NCBI RefSeq assembly: GCF_037392515.1
Contig: NC_090291.1
Span: 14,386,001-14,450,000 of the forward strand
Length of the DNA stretch: 64,000 bases
DNA from: Haliotis asinina
Taxonomy: Eukaryota; Mollusca; Gastropoda; Lepetellida; Haliotidae
Direction: 5' to 3'
Under the pieces are notes generated by a model. It did not search any database. It was given only the letters and a program-made list of their open reading frames with translations, and was not told where the DNA came from. Shown here in pieces: positions 11,570-22,729 of the stretch. Every line of letters begins with the position of its first letter. Position 1 is the first letter of the stretch. A program made the position numbers and the translations under genes.

Positions 11570-12180
11570 GAAGTACCTACGGGTGCACCTAGATCAGTCA
11601 CTAACTATCCATAAGCACGTCACCAGTGTATCTCACGCTTTCTTCCTTGAGATGCACCGATTTGCTTTCATTAGACCATATCTCACGGAAGACGCAGCAG
11701 CCAGTCTTGTAAGTTGCTTTATCACTTCAAGGTTGGACTATTGCAATTCAGTTTTCTTTGGTCTCCCTCTTGATGAGATCGCTCGACTCAAGCGAGTACA
11801 GCACAGTGCACCTCTTCTTGTGATGAAGAGACAAAGGCACAATCATCATGTCACTCCCATGCTGCAGCATCTGCATTGGCTGTCGCTGTCGCATTACGAT
11901 GCAAATACAAGATTGCAACACTTGTGTTTCGGCATTTTGATGGTTCACTACCGCCATATCTGTCCAGAGAACTTTCTATATACAAGACTCCACGAACTCA
12001 CCGCTCTTCCACTGAGAAACTGTTAACAGTCCCAAAATACAACTTAAAGTCAGCAGGACAGCGCTCTTTCAAATACAGTGCGCCCTCAGTTTGGAATGCT
12101 CCTTCCAAATGAACTCCCCAATTTCCCTTCTCTAAGTTCATTCAAGACTGGTTTAAAAACGTTCTTGTTTAAATGAATGA
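11570..12180 (+). mobile_element. LINE 3' fragment, L2/CR1-like reverse transcriptase C-terminus
   Basis: The translation carries the usual C-terminal LINE phrases: YLTEDAAASLVSCFITSRLD, a LKRVQHSA-like string, PMLQHLHWLSLS, and, after a frameshift near 11,900, HFDGSLPPYLS and SAPSVWNAPSK. It ends in an AATGAATG-type tail. It interrupts the duplicated 3' flank of gene B and is a dead, 5'-truncated insertion. Confidence 0.75.
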
Positions 12181-12856
12181 AATGTGCAAAGAGTCCTTTC
12201 GGAGATTAGGTATATACACAGAGGCGCTATGTTTTATTCTTTATATAACAAGGTAATAATTGTAGAGAATACAATGAGTCACTGACCTCCTCATGTTTTC
12301 TTTGTTAGAAAGACAGCGCCTCTGTATATATTATCCCATCAAGAATGAGACCTTGAATCGTGTATGTAAATATAAAAAATATCTGCTTGTTTATGGTTTA
12401 TAAGAACAAAAGAAGACCGTGTGACTATCTCTCATACACGTACGTACTCCCAAAACAAAACTGTAGCTCTATGCTCTCTAAAGTAATGTTAAAGACGACG
12501 TGACTTCTCATTAAACCAGTGAATAAAATGCAAGTTTTCATTGATAATGCATCCTTTTTCCCCAAGTCAAATTGAACAAACGTTCATTGAAGTCATACTT
12601 GTGCTATGAAATATGTATACAGATATGAATATCAAAAATAATATACATGTATTATTGAGCAGCCACCAAACAATTGTCTCCACTTTAAGAAAAGGAAACA
12701 AAAAATAATGCCTCAAACCTTAAAGAACGGTAACAATTTAAGCGGTAGATATTGTTCATGTTGTGAAACACAGATATCCATCCAAACATATCATCTATAC
12801 ATAGAGATTGCTCTTTAAAAGGCTACCTTATTCACATAATACAATGACAGATGTAA

Positions 12857-13119
12857 ATACACACACACACACACACACATATATACAAATGTATAACTAT
12901 ATATATAACTATATATATAACTATATATATATATAACTATATAACTATATATATATAACTATATATAACTATATATATATATATATATATATAAAACTAT
13001 ATATATATAAAACTATATATATAAAACTATATATATATAAAACTATATATATATAACTATATATAAATATATATATAAAACTATATAACTATATATATAT
13101 AACTCTCTCTATATATATA

Positions 13120-13168
<49 letters not shown>

Positions 13169-13201
13169 TATATATATAGTTATATATATATACATATATA
13201 G

Positions 13202-13293
<92 letters not shown>
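12857..13293. repeat. (CA)n and long TA-rich self-complementary tract
   Basis: A CA run near 12,860 leads into about 430 bp made almost only of T and A. TATAACTATATA motifs dominate the left half and TATATAGTTATATA the right half, so the two halves are reverse complements and could form a large hairpin. Assembly length here is uncertain. Confidence 0.9.
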
Positions 13294-13296
<3 letters not shown>

Positions 13297-13569
13297 TACT
13301 ACCTGTTCAGTTGAGCGAACTTTCGAATCCATATTACGCAATTATAGATTAGCAGAACAGGTGTTTCAGTTGTTATCCTCTATCTACTGACTAGTTGTCA
13401 TTGAAGACTCCCGATATCATAAAAATCCATCATACATATGTTGATCATTTTATCACAAAAGGCTTATCTAAATGCGATCATCACTATCTGAAAAGGGAGA
13501 AAGACAGGTAATGATAAGGGAATAAGTGATTTTGAAGTCACACAATAAAAGGCAAAGATTATGGAAGTC

Positions 13570-15400
13570 AATCAATCAATCAAGTTTATTTCGTAATAAG
13601 GCCTTCGGCCCACGTACAACAATATGTAAAGAAAGTATTGCTTATCTCTGTAGTGCGGTAGTGCTTTAAAATACTTACAGCGCAAGTCATGATACATTTT
13701 ACATTCAAATAAGAAGTGAAATTCATTTTCAACAAAATTATCATTACAGATATTACAAAGTCTTTGGTACCTCGGAACTAAGTCAAATCTACCGGTATTT
13801 TTTTTTATTGGAAGTACACCGATTCGTACCATTGTAATTCTATCGTTAGATTTCAAAAACGTTAAATACGACTCAATGCAAAGTACTCTTTTAATTCTGG
13901 AATAAAGATCAGTCGATGAGCATTTGTGCATTTCTGAAAATATGAATTGCTTTTGGCAATCACTAACTCTTAGATAACAATCTTTCAAAAAGTGTTCCTC
14001 GTTGCCTGCTCCTTGAGCTTCCCAAACAAACCCCAAACTATAATTGAACAAGGTATTCCGGACAAAATATACCCACGTTTTGCGACCAACTTTATCTAAT
14101 TTGTGCAACATAATATAGCACTGCTTTGGATTTCTTCCGTTTGATAAGTGCAAAAGTTTGAACCAATACTTCATAACACGTAATAAACTATCAACATAAA
14201 TATAATTTCTACCACATTCCGCCAACACAGCCGCTTTTGAGCATTTATAGTTTACACTCAGCACATACTTACAAAACCTAATATGAAACTGTTCAATAAC
14301 ATGCCATTTCTGAAAACCCCATATTTCCGAGGCATACAAAATTATCGGCTTTATCTGAACGTCAAAGATTTGAACAGAATAGCTGGGGAAATATTTTTAA
14401 GTCTCCTACCAAAAATCTTAACTGATGACAATTGGCTTTATTTACCAGATTTTGAACTGATTTAGACCATGAAAGTCTATTTGAAAACAGTAAACCCAAA
14501 TAATCATAATATGCAGAAACATTTAACTTGTGATCAGAAAAATGCCATTATTGATATCTCGTCAATTTATCACCATTTCTGAAGACTAACACCTCCGTTT
14601 TCTCAAAATTTACGGATAAACCCCATTTTTGGCAAAAATCCACTAAAACATTGATCTTCCTCTGAAGACTGACTACGGAATCTGCAAACAAACATAAGTC
14701 ATCTGCATACAGAAGTAAATACAATTCCATAAACTCTGGATCAATAAATACACCCCTGTCATAACTAGTAATTATTTCCGTATACAACTGATTAACAAAT
14801 AACGCAAATAAAAGAGGTCTTAAAATACAGCCTTGTCGAACCCTACTCAAGGAATCAAAATATTCCGAAACTGTTATATTATTGAACTTAACATTAGCCT
14901 TTGTCTTTGAAGACATGTCTCTAATGATATTGAACACAGCCCAATGGACACTATAAGACAACAGAACAAACCACAAAAGATCTCTATTTACTGAATCGAA
15001 CGCCTCACGGAAATCAACAAATAAACAATAAAATCTACCTCCTGTTTTCGACAAATATTTCTGCATAACACCTTTAAGTGTAAAAATATTATCTACCGTA
15101 GAATTCCCTTTACGAAAGCGACCTTGGCATTCAGGGTACAGATCTAACACGTCAACAACCTCTTTCAAACGCCTGTTCAAAATGGAAGTAAAGATTTTGC
15201 CACAAATATTCATAAGAGAGATACCACGATAACTATTTACTTGGTGAATGCTTCCTTTTTTATGCAATGGAACTATAATACTAGGAGACCACTGATATGG
15301 GAATGAAGTGAGAGAAATAAGAATGAAATATTTACAATCTTTCGTGTTGTGGCTGGAATCAGTTACAACGGAAAAAACCCAGAAATCCCAGTATAATATA
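13570..15400 (-). mobile_element. LINE (Jockey/CR1-superfamily), 5'-truncated, minus strand
   Basis: Minus-strand frames at 15438-14548 and 14339-13572 encode one reverse transcriptase with a frame break between them. Motifs seen: PLHKKGSIHQVNSYRGISLM, FVDFREAFDSVNR, VRQGCILRPLLFALF, the catalytic LLYADDLCLFA, and a C-terminal zinc-knuckle-like CNICNDNFVENEFHFLFEC. The 3' end carries a TTGATTGATTGA tail. No endonuclease is present, so the copy is truncated and dead. Its 5' edge falls close to 15,420, where the duplicated flank resumes, so it inserted after or during the duplication. Confidence 0.82.
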
Positions 15401-15605
15401 AGTTTAAAGTATGACTGAAAGAAAAGAAGGAGAGTCATATCAAATCAGTAAAGGTGTTTTGTGAAAAGTACTGAGTGTGTTTTGGAATACTCAGCAACAA
15501 TGTCAGATCAATAGTGTCATGTGACAATAGGATGAGGTCAGATTCTACTCAAAGGCCAAACGCAGGAGTAATCACTTGCGAATCTTTTACCACCAAATCA
15601 TGTTC

Positions 15606-15828
15606 GGTGAAGCGTCAAGAACACATATGTCACGTGGATCAAGATAACATATCCAGATCTACAGCAGATCAGAGTAACGTCACATGTTGCTGCCAGATCA
15701 TTAGCTGATCCGGCCTGAAATACGACACATTTTCTACCCGAGAGTTCTTATGCAGCGTGTAAACTGGGTATAAATACATATATTTGGCACGTATATTACA
15801 TTCCCAGTTTGATCTTGTAGGTGCACAG
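15606..15828 (+). promoter_or_regulatory. Promoter and non-coding first exon of ICK gene D
   Basis: The family promoter block includes ATGTCACGTGGATCA (E-box CACGTG), GATCTACAGCAGATCAGAG, TGCTGCCAG and a TATAAATA box at 15,769-15,776. The leader exon ends in GCACAG at 15,828 before GTATGTATG. It is close to the block at 3,616-3,842 along its whole length. Confidence 0.68.
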
Positions 15829-15896
15829 GTATGTATGAACACTTGAATGAGTTAAAAGTGACAGTGATTTGATCAGCATTTGCAAATACATCACAA

Positions 15897-15955
15897 TTGT
15901 CGTCACCATATAGCTGGAATATCGCCGAGTGCGGCATAAAGCCAAAAGACTCACT
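15897..15955 (+). repeat. SINE tail fragment
   Basis: CACCATATAGCTGGAATATC followed by GAGTGCGGCATAAA and ACTCACTCA; duplicated counterpart of 3,921-3,970. Confidence 0.6.
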
Positions 15956-16229
15956 CATACTGTCAGTAAGATGGATGGAACTTGTTTATAGTGTATGGTG
16001 CTGAGGTACAAGGTTATAACTTGTAATCTGAAGATACGGTAATCAAATTGTGTCATCCTAGAAGACTCTGCCAACTATTTCATTTCTTGCGTTACTCGTC
16101 ACCAACAAAATGTATCTCAGCACCGATTTGCTTAATTAAACCATAATTATAAATTACCACATGAGCCTTTGTTGTCAACATTTAATCTTAATGCATTTTA
16201 TTTGGTTTCAGGCGTACACTGTCACAACA

Positions 16230-19200
16230 ATGTTCAAAGTTTGTCTTGTGTTTTTCTGTGTGGTGTCAGTCCTGGTTCAAAATGCCGTTGGCTTTGGGGT
16301 AAGTGTTGTTGCATTATATAATTGTAATTTGAGCAAATATGCAACCTCCCTTCCGGACATGCATGATAAGATTCAAGCTCTTGTCGAAGTCTCTGCATTT
16401 GTTGTTGTATATTTCATGTTGTTGTCGCAACATTGCATGTATGCTTACATTTTATCAAAGCTGTTTAATTACACATACTTGGAAGGTGTATTAAATATTT
16501 GCCATTTAAAGTACAACTGTATAACTACAACATTTTCAACTTTATTCATGTATTGTCACAATATGGCACAAAACTGCAGTCTCATGCGTGGTAACAGTTG
16601 TCACATAGGCTTGACGTTTCGGTGTGCAATGGGTTACAGTTAATGTATATTAATTTTATATACATTTTGTAATTTTTAGTTTTTTAATATTGACCTCAAC
16701 GATAATCTTTTTCATAGGTCGTCACGCTGAAGATTTGGGTTCGATTCCCCACATGGGTACAATGTGAGAAATTCATTTCTGGTGTCCCTTGCAGTGATAT
16801 TGCTGGGATGTTGCTAAAATCGTTCTTAAACCTCACTCGCTCAGTATCCAAGTGATTATGATGCGTTAGAAAAAGCCCGTTTAACTGCCTCACATTTTGC
16901 TTCATACTTTGTGAACGTGATGATGTATTCCTAACGCAGTTGTTTATTTATATGTAGCTGGAGTATTTGTATTGTTATAATAATAAAACAAATCCACAAC
17001 ATACTCCTTGTTCATGCCTACCTTCAGCTATTGGAAATACATAGCCTGTTTTCAAGTTGCATTGTCACCTGTAGTTAAACTGTTTTAGATCTCATTACTG
17101 GCAATAAACTCGAACCTGACACTGTAGTTATTTTATAGTCCTTCATTGACAGGTTTTTAGAATTTACCATTAATTATAAAATTAATTGCTTTCGTCACAA
17201 TAAGTCTAAAATATTGCCGATGTGACGAACATTTCATCCCATTCACTCCCTCACGCCTTGCTGGTTTAAATATATTTATTCGTGAAAACGAGTGGATTGG
17301 CATACAAGCTGGAAACTTATGTTAATGCCTCTCCAGTGCACTTTACAAAAGTAAATAAACCAAAGTTCTAATACAGGATAGTCACAAGACCAACCACAAG
17401 GTAAATGCACATGAAACTAGTCAATGGCTAATGTTTCAAAAGCAACTAATATATTTTATTTCTTAGAGATAGTAATTCTCAACCATATTTAGTATCAAAT
17501 CTACAAAAAGCAGTGACGAAGAGGTAGACAGATTTTAAGATAGCTAGATTATCAAGATCAGATAGTTCACTATTTCCATATAAGATTGTCTTTAAACTGT
17601 ATCCATGTTTGTAATATTCTGCATCATTTCTTAGTACAGTGTAAGTAGGACAGACAAGTAGATAGTGTTGGGTATCTTCACGATGAGGGTCGCAAGAACA
17701 GGAAGGATCGTTTGAAACATGTGTTTCAAATTTATGATAGTTCAGATCACTACAGCATAGACGAAGCCTGCAGTGAATAACTGAACCAATTCGACTTCCA
17801 TAATTCAGATCAAATCCAAATTTATATCCAGGCTGAGGGGTTATTTTTTCAATAAATGCATTTTGGGGATTGTATCATTTTAACGTCATTTGGTGATAAT
17901 AGCATTCCAAAGATCTACTGTACTTGGGAAAAATGATCTTGAATAAAGAATTGTTTTTACGCGAATGTTTTGTAAGTTTTGTGAATCTCTTAAGTTGTAT
18001 GAATTACTGGCCGAAACGTTGTCTGGGACAAGAGTACATAAGTAGTCTGGTGCTTTGTCGTTTATCATTTTATGGAAGAGGGTTAATTTTTGTATACGTC
18101 TTCTTTCAATAAGTGGAATGAACTTACTTTCTGCATATAGTTTGTTATGGCTTGTTCCTCTTGTTGCCTCACAAATTGTCCTTAATGCGTCTAACTGTAT
18201 TTTTTTTTCTAAAGTGGTATTCTGAGAAGAGGTGCAGTTGTCCCAAACGTGACTGCAATAGTCAAATAATGGCAGAATGAAAGACTGGAACATAATCTTA
18301 AGTGACCTACGTGATAAATGATATTTCAAACTTCTGACGCAGTTTATCATAGGAGTACCTCCAACTGCAATACTATTAATTTTAGAATCCCAAATAGCAT
18401 CCTTTTGAAATATAAGACCTAATTGTTTGTGTTCATCAACTTCTTTTACAGGAATCCCTTGCATAAATATTGGTCGCTTAGGGCTGGCAACCCGTTTTCT
18501 GCTGATTTGAATTGTTTCCGTTTTTTCGGGGTTGAATTTCATTTGTCATTTATTCGCCCAGACTGATATTCTTTGTAAGTCGTCATTAAGACTGTTTGCT
18601 ATCATTAGATACAAAGATGTGTCATCAGCAAAAAGACGTATGTTACAAGCAATATTATCAACAAGGTCATTAATATATGTTAAGCATAATAGAGGCCCTA
18701 GAACTGAACCCTGAGGAACTCCTGCCAACACAGGAATATATTTAGAGTTATGTCCCTTTATAAGTACCTTCTGGGCCTACTTAGATAACTACTTAGCCAC
18801 TCTATCACTTTACCACTAATTCCAAATGTCTTTAATTTATGTTAAAGTCCCCCATGCCATACTTTGTCAAATGCTTTACTTATATCACAGAACACTGCTC
18901 TTCTTTACCTTTACTCAAAGCACTTGCAATAAAATTGTACAAATCCAGGAATAAATCCGGATTGCATTGTACTAATGATATTATTTTCTCTAAAATAATT
19001 AAATAAGTATTTATGAACACTTTTCGAAAACTTTAGACACGCAACTGGAAAGGGCGACAGGTCTATAGTTGCCATATTCATTACTGAACCCTTCTTGTGT
19101 AAAGGAATTACTGATACCCTTTTCCATATCTTAGGAGAAACTGCTGCGTGAAGCGATTTGTTAAAACTCTCAGACAGGGTATTTCCAATTTCGTCTGGGC

Positions 19201-21703
19201 CAGTAGCTTTTCTTGTGTTTAGGGACAATATGTCTTGGACATCACGCTGTGATAACTCAATACAATCTAATCTACACATGACGTTACTTTCATAACTGGG
19301 GGAGGAAGTGGGCGATCCGGATCAGTAGATTGACCCACAAAGAAGTCATTTAAAATGTTTGCTATTGATTCTGGATAGTCGTACGTTACATTTTCATGTG
19401 GTATAGTTGGAAATGATATACGTGTTTCCTTTCTTCTAAGATAAGATTTTATCAGACGCCACCATGTCTTACTATCACAATTTTCATTGATAATATTGTC
19501 TGATTTCTGAAAATACAGCTGAATTGATTTCCTTACAGCTGATACCACTTTATTTTTTAAATTCCTAAACAATTTCCAGTCAGTGGAAGAATTTCTTCGT
19601 TTGGCAAGCTTATGTTTGCGATTACGTTTACGAATTAGTTTTCGTATTTCAGCTGTCATCCATGGTTTATCTCTGTTTCTAACTGTTACAGTTTTATTTG
19701 TAATAAATCTATCGTAAGTATTTAATAAAAAAGTCTGTAAACCTGTTCACGAAAGAATCGATGTCGGTTATATCCAACATTAATCTGATCGAAATAAGAG
19801 ATTAGTCCATCCAAGTCAAATAGTGAATAATTGTATATCTTTCTCTTGAAAGATGAGGTTTGTGGTTTGCAGCTTTTCAAACTAACGAAGACTGGAAAAT
19901 GGTCACTGCATATAGGATCAGTCACACCAGAAGAACATTCTTCATTATAGTTTGAGACAAAGATTAGATCAATTAATGTTCTAGAGAGTTCCGTGATCCT
20001 AGTAGGTTCAGATATAAATTGTCTAAGGCCGTCAGTTGCTTGTAAATACTCTATACGTTGTTTATGACAAGTGAGATAGTGACTATTAAAATCTCCTACA
20101 ACAATCATGTCTAAGTCCAAGACTGCTGCATTACCTATCGACATGTCAATTAAATCCCAATTGCATTGCTCTTATCAGCACGATAGAAAGTGCCAACTTG
20201 ACGGTGCTTATTGTTACTTGAAATTTCACCCTGAGTGCCTCTAGCCCCACTTCCGATAGAGTGATCATATGTTTACAAAGAAGGTGTTTACTGACGTAAA
20301 TAGCAACCCCATCTCCCCTTGCGGATCTATCCTCTCTAAGTGGTTTGTGAAAACCTGGTATGAAAATATCATCATCTGAAACACCAGAATGTAACCAGGT
20401 TTCTGTAATACAAATTACACCACAGTCTTGGAATTCTATTCCTATAATATTAACGTTTTCTCTTAGACAACGTGTATTTAAATGTACTACGTTCGAGTTT
20501 GACTGTTTGGATATCGAAGGTCCCGTATTTGGGTGAACATCCCCACAACAAATCAAAAGCATGATTCACTCACTCACTCATTGTTCATGCAGTGTCAGAA
20601 TGAGGGGCAAATGTGCAGTTGGATGAATGGCAACACTTGCTGCAGTGGCTTGACGTGTCAGAAAGGAATTGGTAACATCCAAATGTGCAGGCGAAACTTT
20701 GGAAGTGGAATTGGCGGTGGTTTGGGGGTAAGTTGACGTACACTACTTTGACAACTGGCACACCATAAGACGTTAGCTTCAGGGATTCTTCTGCATTACA
20801 TTCACTAACCTGTACCTACAGAAACATGTTTTGTCATCTCTAAACAAACGTGCCCTCACAAACAACGGTCTAGAATGATGTCCTGAGACAAACTGACATT
20901 TGTAACATTGATGTCTTTTAGAAGCATTTAGAAGTTGTAGATATGACCAATATCTTTTATGGATAAATATGTTTTTAATTTTTTGAAACACAACGCTTCA
21001 AAGATTTGTCTGTACACCAGATGAAGGAGGTGGAAACATTCTGTTTCAAATAATAAAAACAAGAAAGTTTATAGATAAAAGGCCTTGGTCATTTGTAAAA
21101 TTGTTCTTCATCAGCCATAATATACCCCCAAAGCTATTTGGGGCGGTGGGATAGCCCTGTGGTTAATATAGTTCTCGCAGAAGACCCAGGTTCGATTTCC
21201 CTCATGAATATATGTGTGACACCCATTGCTTGAATATTGCCATAGACGGTGTAAAACTTACTCACTGACTCCAAATTTACTCCAAACTCGTGAACTTGAA
21301 CATTACTTCCATTGCATATATGTTCAATGATATAGTGTCCTTTATGTGCATTCAAATACATTTTAGCATGCACAATATTTTAAACAATAACACGATGACT
21401 TGATGGAAAGATGTGTGGATATGCATTGCAATTCATCAACGAAAGTCAAAATAGAGGGATGTTTTCAAGATAGTATTACATATCTTGAAGACAGGAACGA
21501 ATAGATTTTGAAGTGATTGCGGTGAAGTGGTGATATGTGAAGACCGTACGATATGTAGATGTGTAAAACGTATTCATAATTATTATGTTTTACAGTGTCG
21601 TCGCCGTAACGAAGAATGCAGGATTAACGGAATGCCTGCCATGTCGTGTTGTCCATCTCTCCGCTGTCTGCCTGGATACATGGACAGAATGACTTGTCAG
21701 TAG
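16230..21703 (+). CDS. ICK gene D: secreted two-knottin protein (103 aa, three coding exons)
   Basis: Coding exons are 16230-16298 (23 aa signal peptide, MFKVCLVFFCVVSVL), 20593-20727 (45 aa, ICK1 plus Gly-rich linker) and 21596-21703 (35 aa plus TAG, ICK2); all junctions are GT-AG and phase 0. Cysteine spacing equals gene B in both domains. Exon 3 differs from B by only three bases (one residue, Asn to Asp), while exon 2 differs at 14 of 45 residues with every Cys kept. Intron 1 is 4.3 kb because a minus-strand LINE (17.45-20.56 kb) landed in it, ending about 30 bp before the exon 2 acceptor. AATAAA is at 21,767-21,772. The exons look intact, but whether the long intron is still spliced efficiently cannot be seen here. 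Confidence 0.82.
16710..16835 (+). repeat. tRNA-derived SINE copy (partial head)
   Basis: It has GGTTCGATTCCCCACATGGG and CTGGTGTCCC in order; duplicated counterpart of 4,736-4,870. Confidence 0.6.
17450..20562 (-). mobile_element. Near-full-length degenerate LINE (APE endonuclease plus reverse transcriptase)
   Basis: On the minus strand, from 20562 downward: a start with a 2A-like stretch (CCGDVHPNTGPS), an AP-endonuclease region (ICITETWLHSG, GDFNSHYLTCHKQR, SDHFPVFVSL), a basic linker, reverse transcriptase motifs (KATGPDEIGN, VSVIPLHKKGS, GVPQGSVLGPL, the catalytic LFADDTSLYL), a C-terminal region (FILPLFDYCSHVWDN, FFPSTVDLWNA) and a final zinc-knuckle-like CSCDPHREDTQHYLLVC. At least four frame breaks split it, so it cannot move itself. 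It sits inside intron 1 of gene D in antisense. Confidence 0.85.
20515..20562 (-). other. Degenerate 2A-like motif at the LINE N-terminus
   Basis: The LINE frame opens with a short hydrophobic run and GDVHPNTGP. Active 2A ribosome-skipping motifs read D-V/I-E-x-N-P-G-P and are known at the N-terminus of some APE-type LINEs. Here Glu is replaced by His and the key Pro by Thr, so activity is not expected. Confidence 0.55.
21139..21273 (+). repeat. tRNA-derived SINE copy in intron 2 of gene D
   Basis: GGGCGGTGGGATAGCCCTGT head (A-box region), GGTTCGATTTCC B-box, and an ACTCACTGACTC tail. Confidence 0.65.
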
Positions 21704-21905
21704 ATACATACTGACACTTTGAGGGCCCAGTGTCCTGTTCCGATATGTGTGCATAAAATGTCCATCAATAAAACTTATTTCAAACGTTTTATATTTGTTT
21801 TTGTTGCCCAATGTACACATGCAATCACTGTTATATGGAGCAATTGCATATGGAGTGGACACCGTATTTAATCTTGAAACACTGAGCTTTCAACAAAGAC
21901 GAGGG

Positions 21906-22065
21906 ATTTTGGGGTAGCCATGTGTTATTTTTTAAAGGCGCTCGCTCGTCAGGCCAAAGACCCGGGTTCGATTCCTCACATGGGTACAGTGGTTTCTGGT
22001 GTCCACTATCGTGATGTTGCTGGATTATTGAGAAAATCGACAAACAATTAAACTCACTCAACCTT
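21906..22065 (+). repeat. tRNA-derived SINE copy
   Basis: GGGTAGCC head, GGCGCTCGCTCGTCA, GGGTTCGATTCCTCACATGG and an AACTCACTCA tail, about 200 bp after the end of gene D. Confidence 0.65.
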
Positions 22066-22729
22066 AAAATCAAACCATGAGAAGTAATCTGCCTCAAATT
22101 TAACTCTGTGTAGGTTGAAAGTCGTTTCAAGTGAGGACACTGTGTGCAGCCGAAGCTATACATATGATGATCATAAGACGTTGATACCAGTTTTATACTG
22201 GCTATGTGATGTGTCATTCCAAGAAAATATGTAAGTTATACCGATTTCGTCGTTCAAATAATTAATGCAATGAGGGTTACATGTTTTGTTTTTTTTAATC
22301 ACTAGTGGGCAAGAGGAAAAACATGTGCGATGTAGAAAAGTCACACTTTGATGACAGCGGAGACAAACTCGGTTTATTAAAGGAATCGGTTTCTTCTTCT
22401 CGACAGTACGAATTCTACAATAGGAATATTAGTTTTGTTCTACATCACGTGTTACACATGCTTCAATCTGCATGTACTCTGAAGTTAGTATTCCTACATA
22501 TAACAGGCTAATTTTCTGATCTTTTTGACGTCAGAAATTGAACATCTCAAACCAAAGTTTAAAAATAAGAACAACTATCTAATGCAGTTTCCTATACACA
22601 AGTCAGTCTAAATGATACGTAATGTGTTTTGAAATGTCGTAATCGACCACTGTTCTAGACTTACGTCTCATACATAGCACACGTGGCATTATATAGGAAA
22701 CATTTAGAAAGAATATCCCTGTCCCATTT

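Noticed and set aside
9596-21703. Calling the small ICK genes venom peptides
   Set aside because: Cysteine spacing is shared by toxins, protease inhibitors, antimicrobial and matrix proteins. Nothing in the sequence shows toxicity, and abalone have no known venom.
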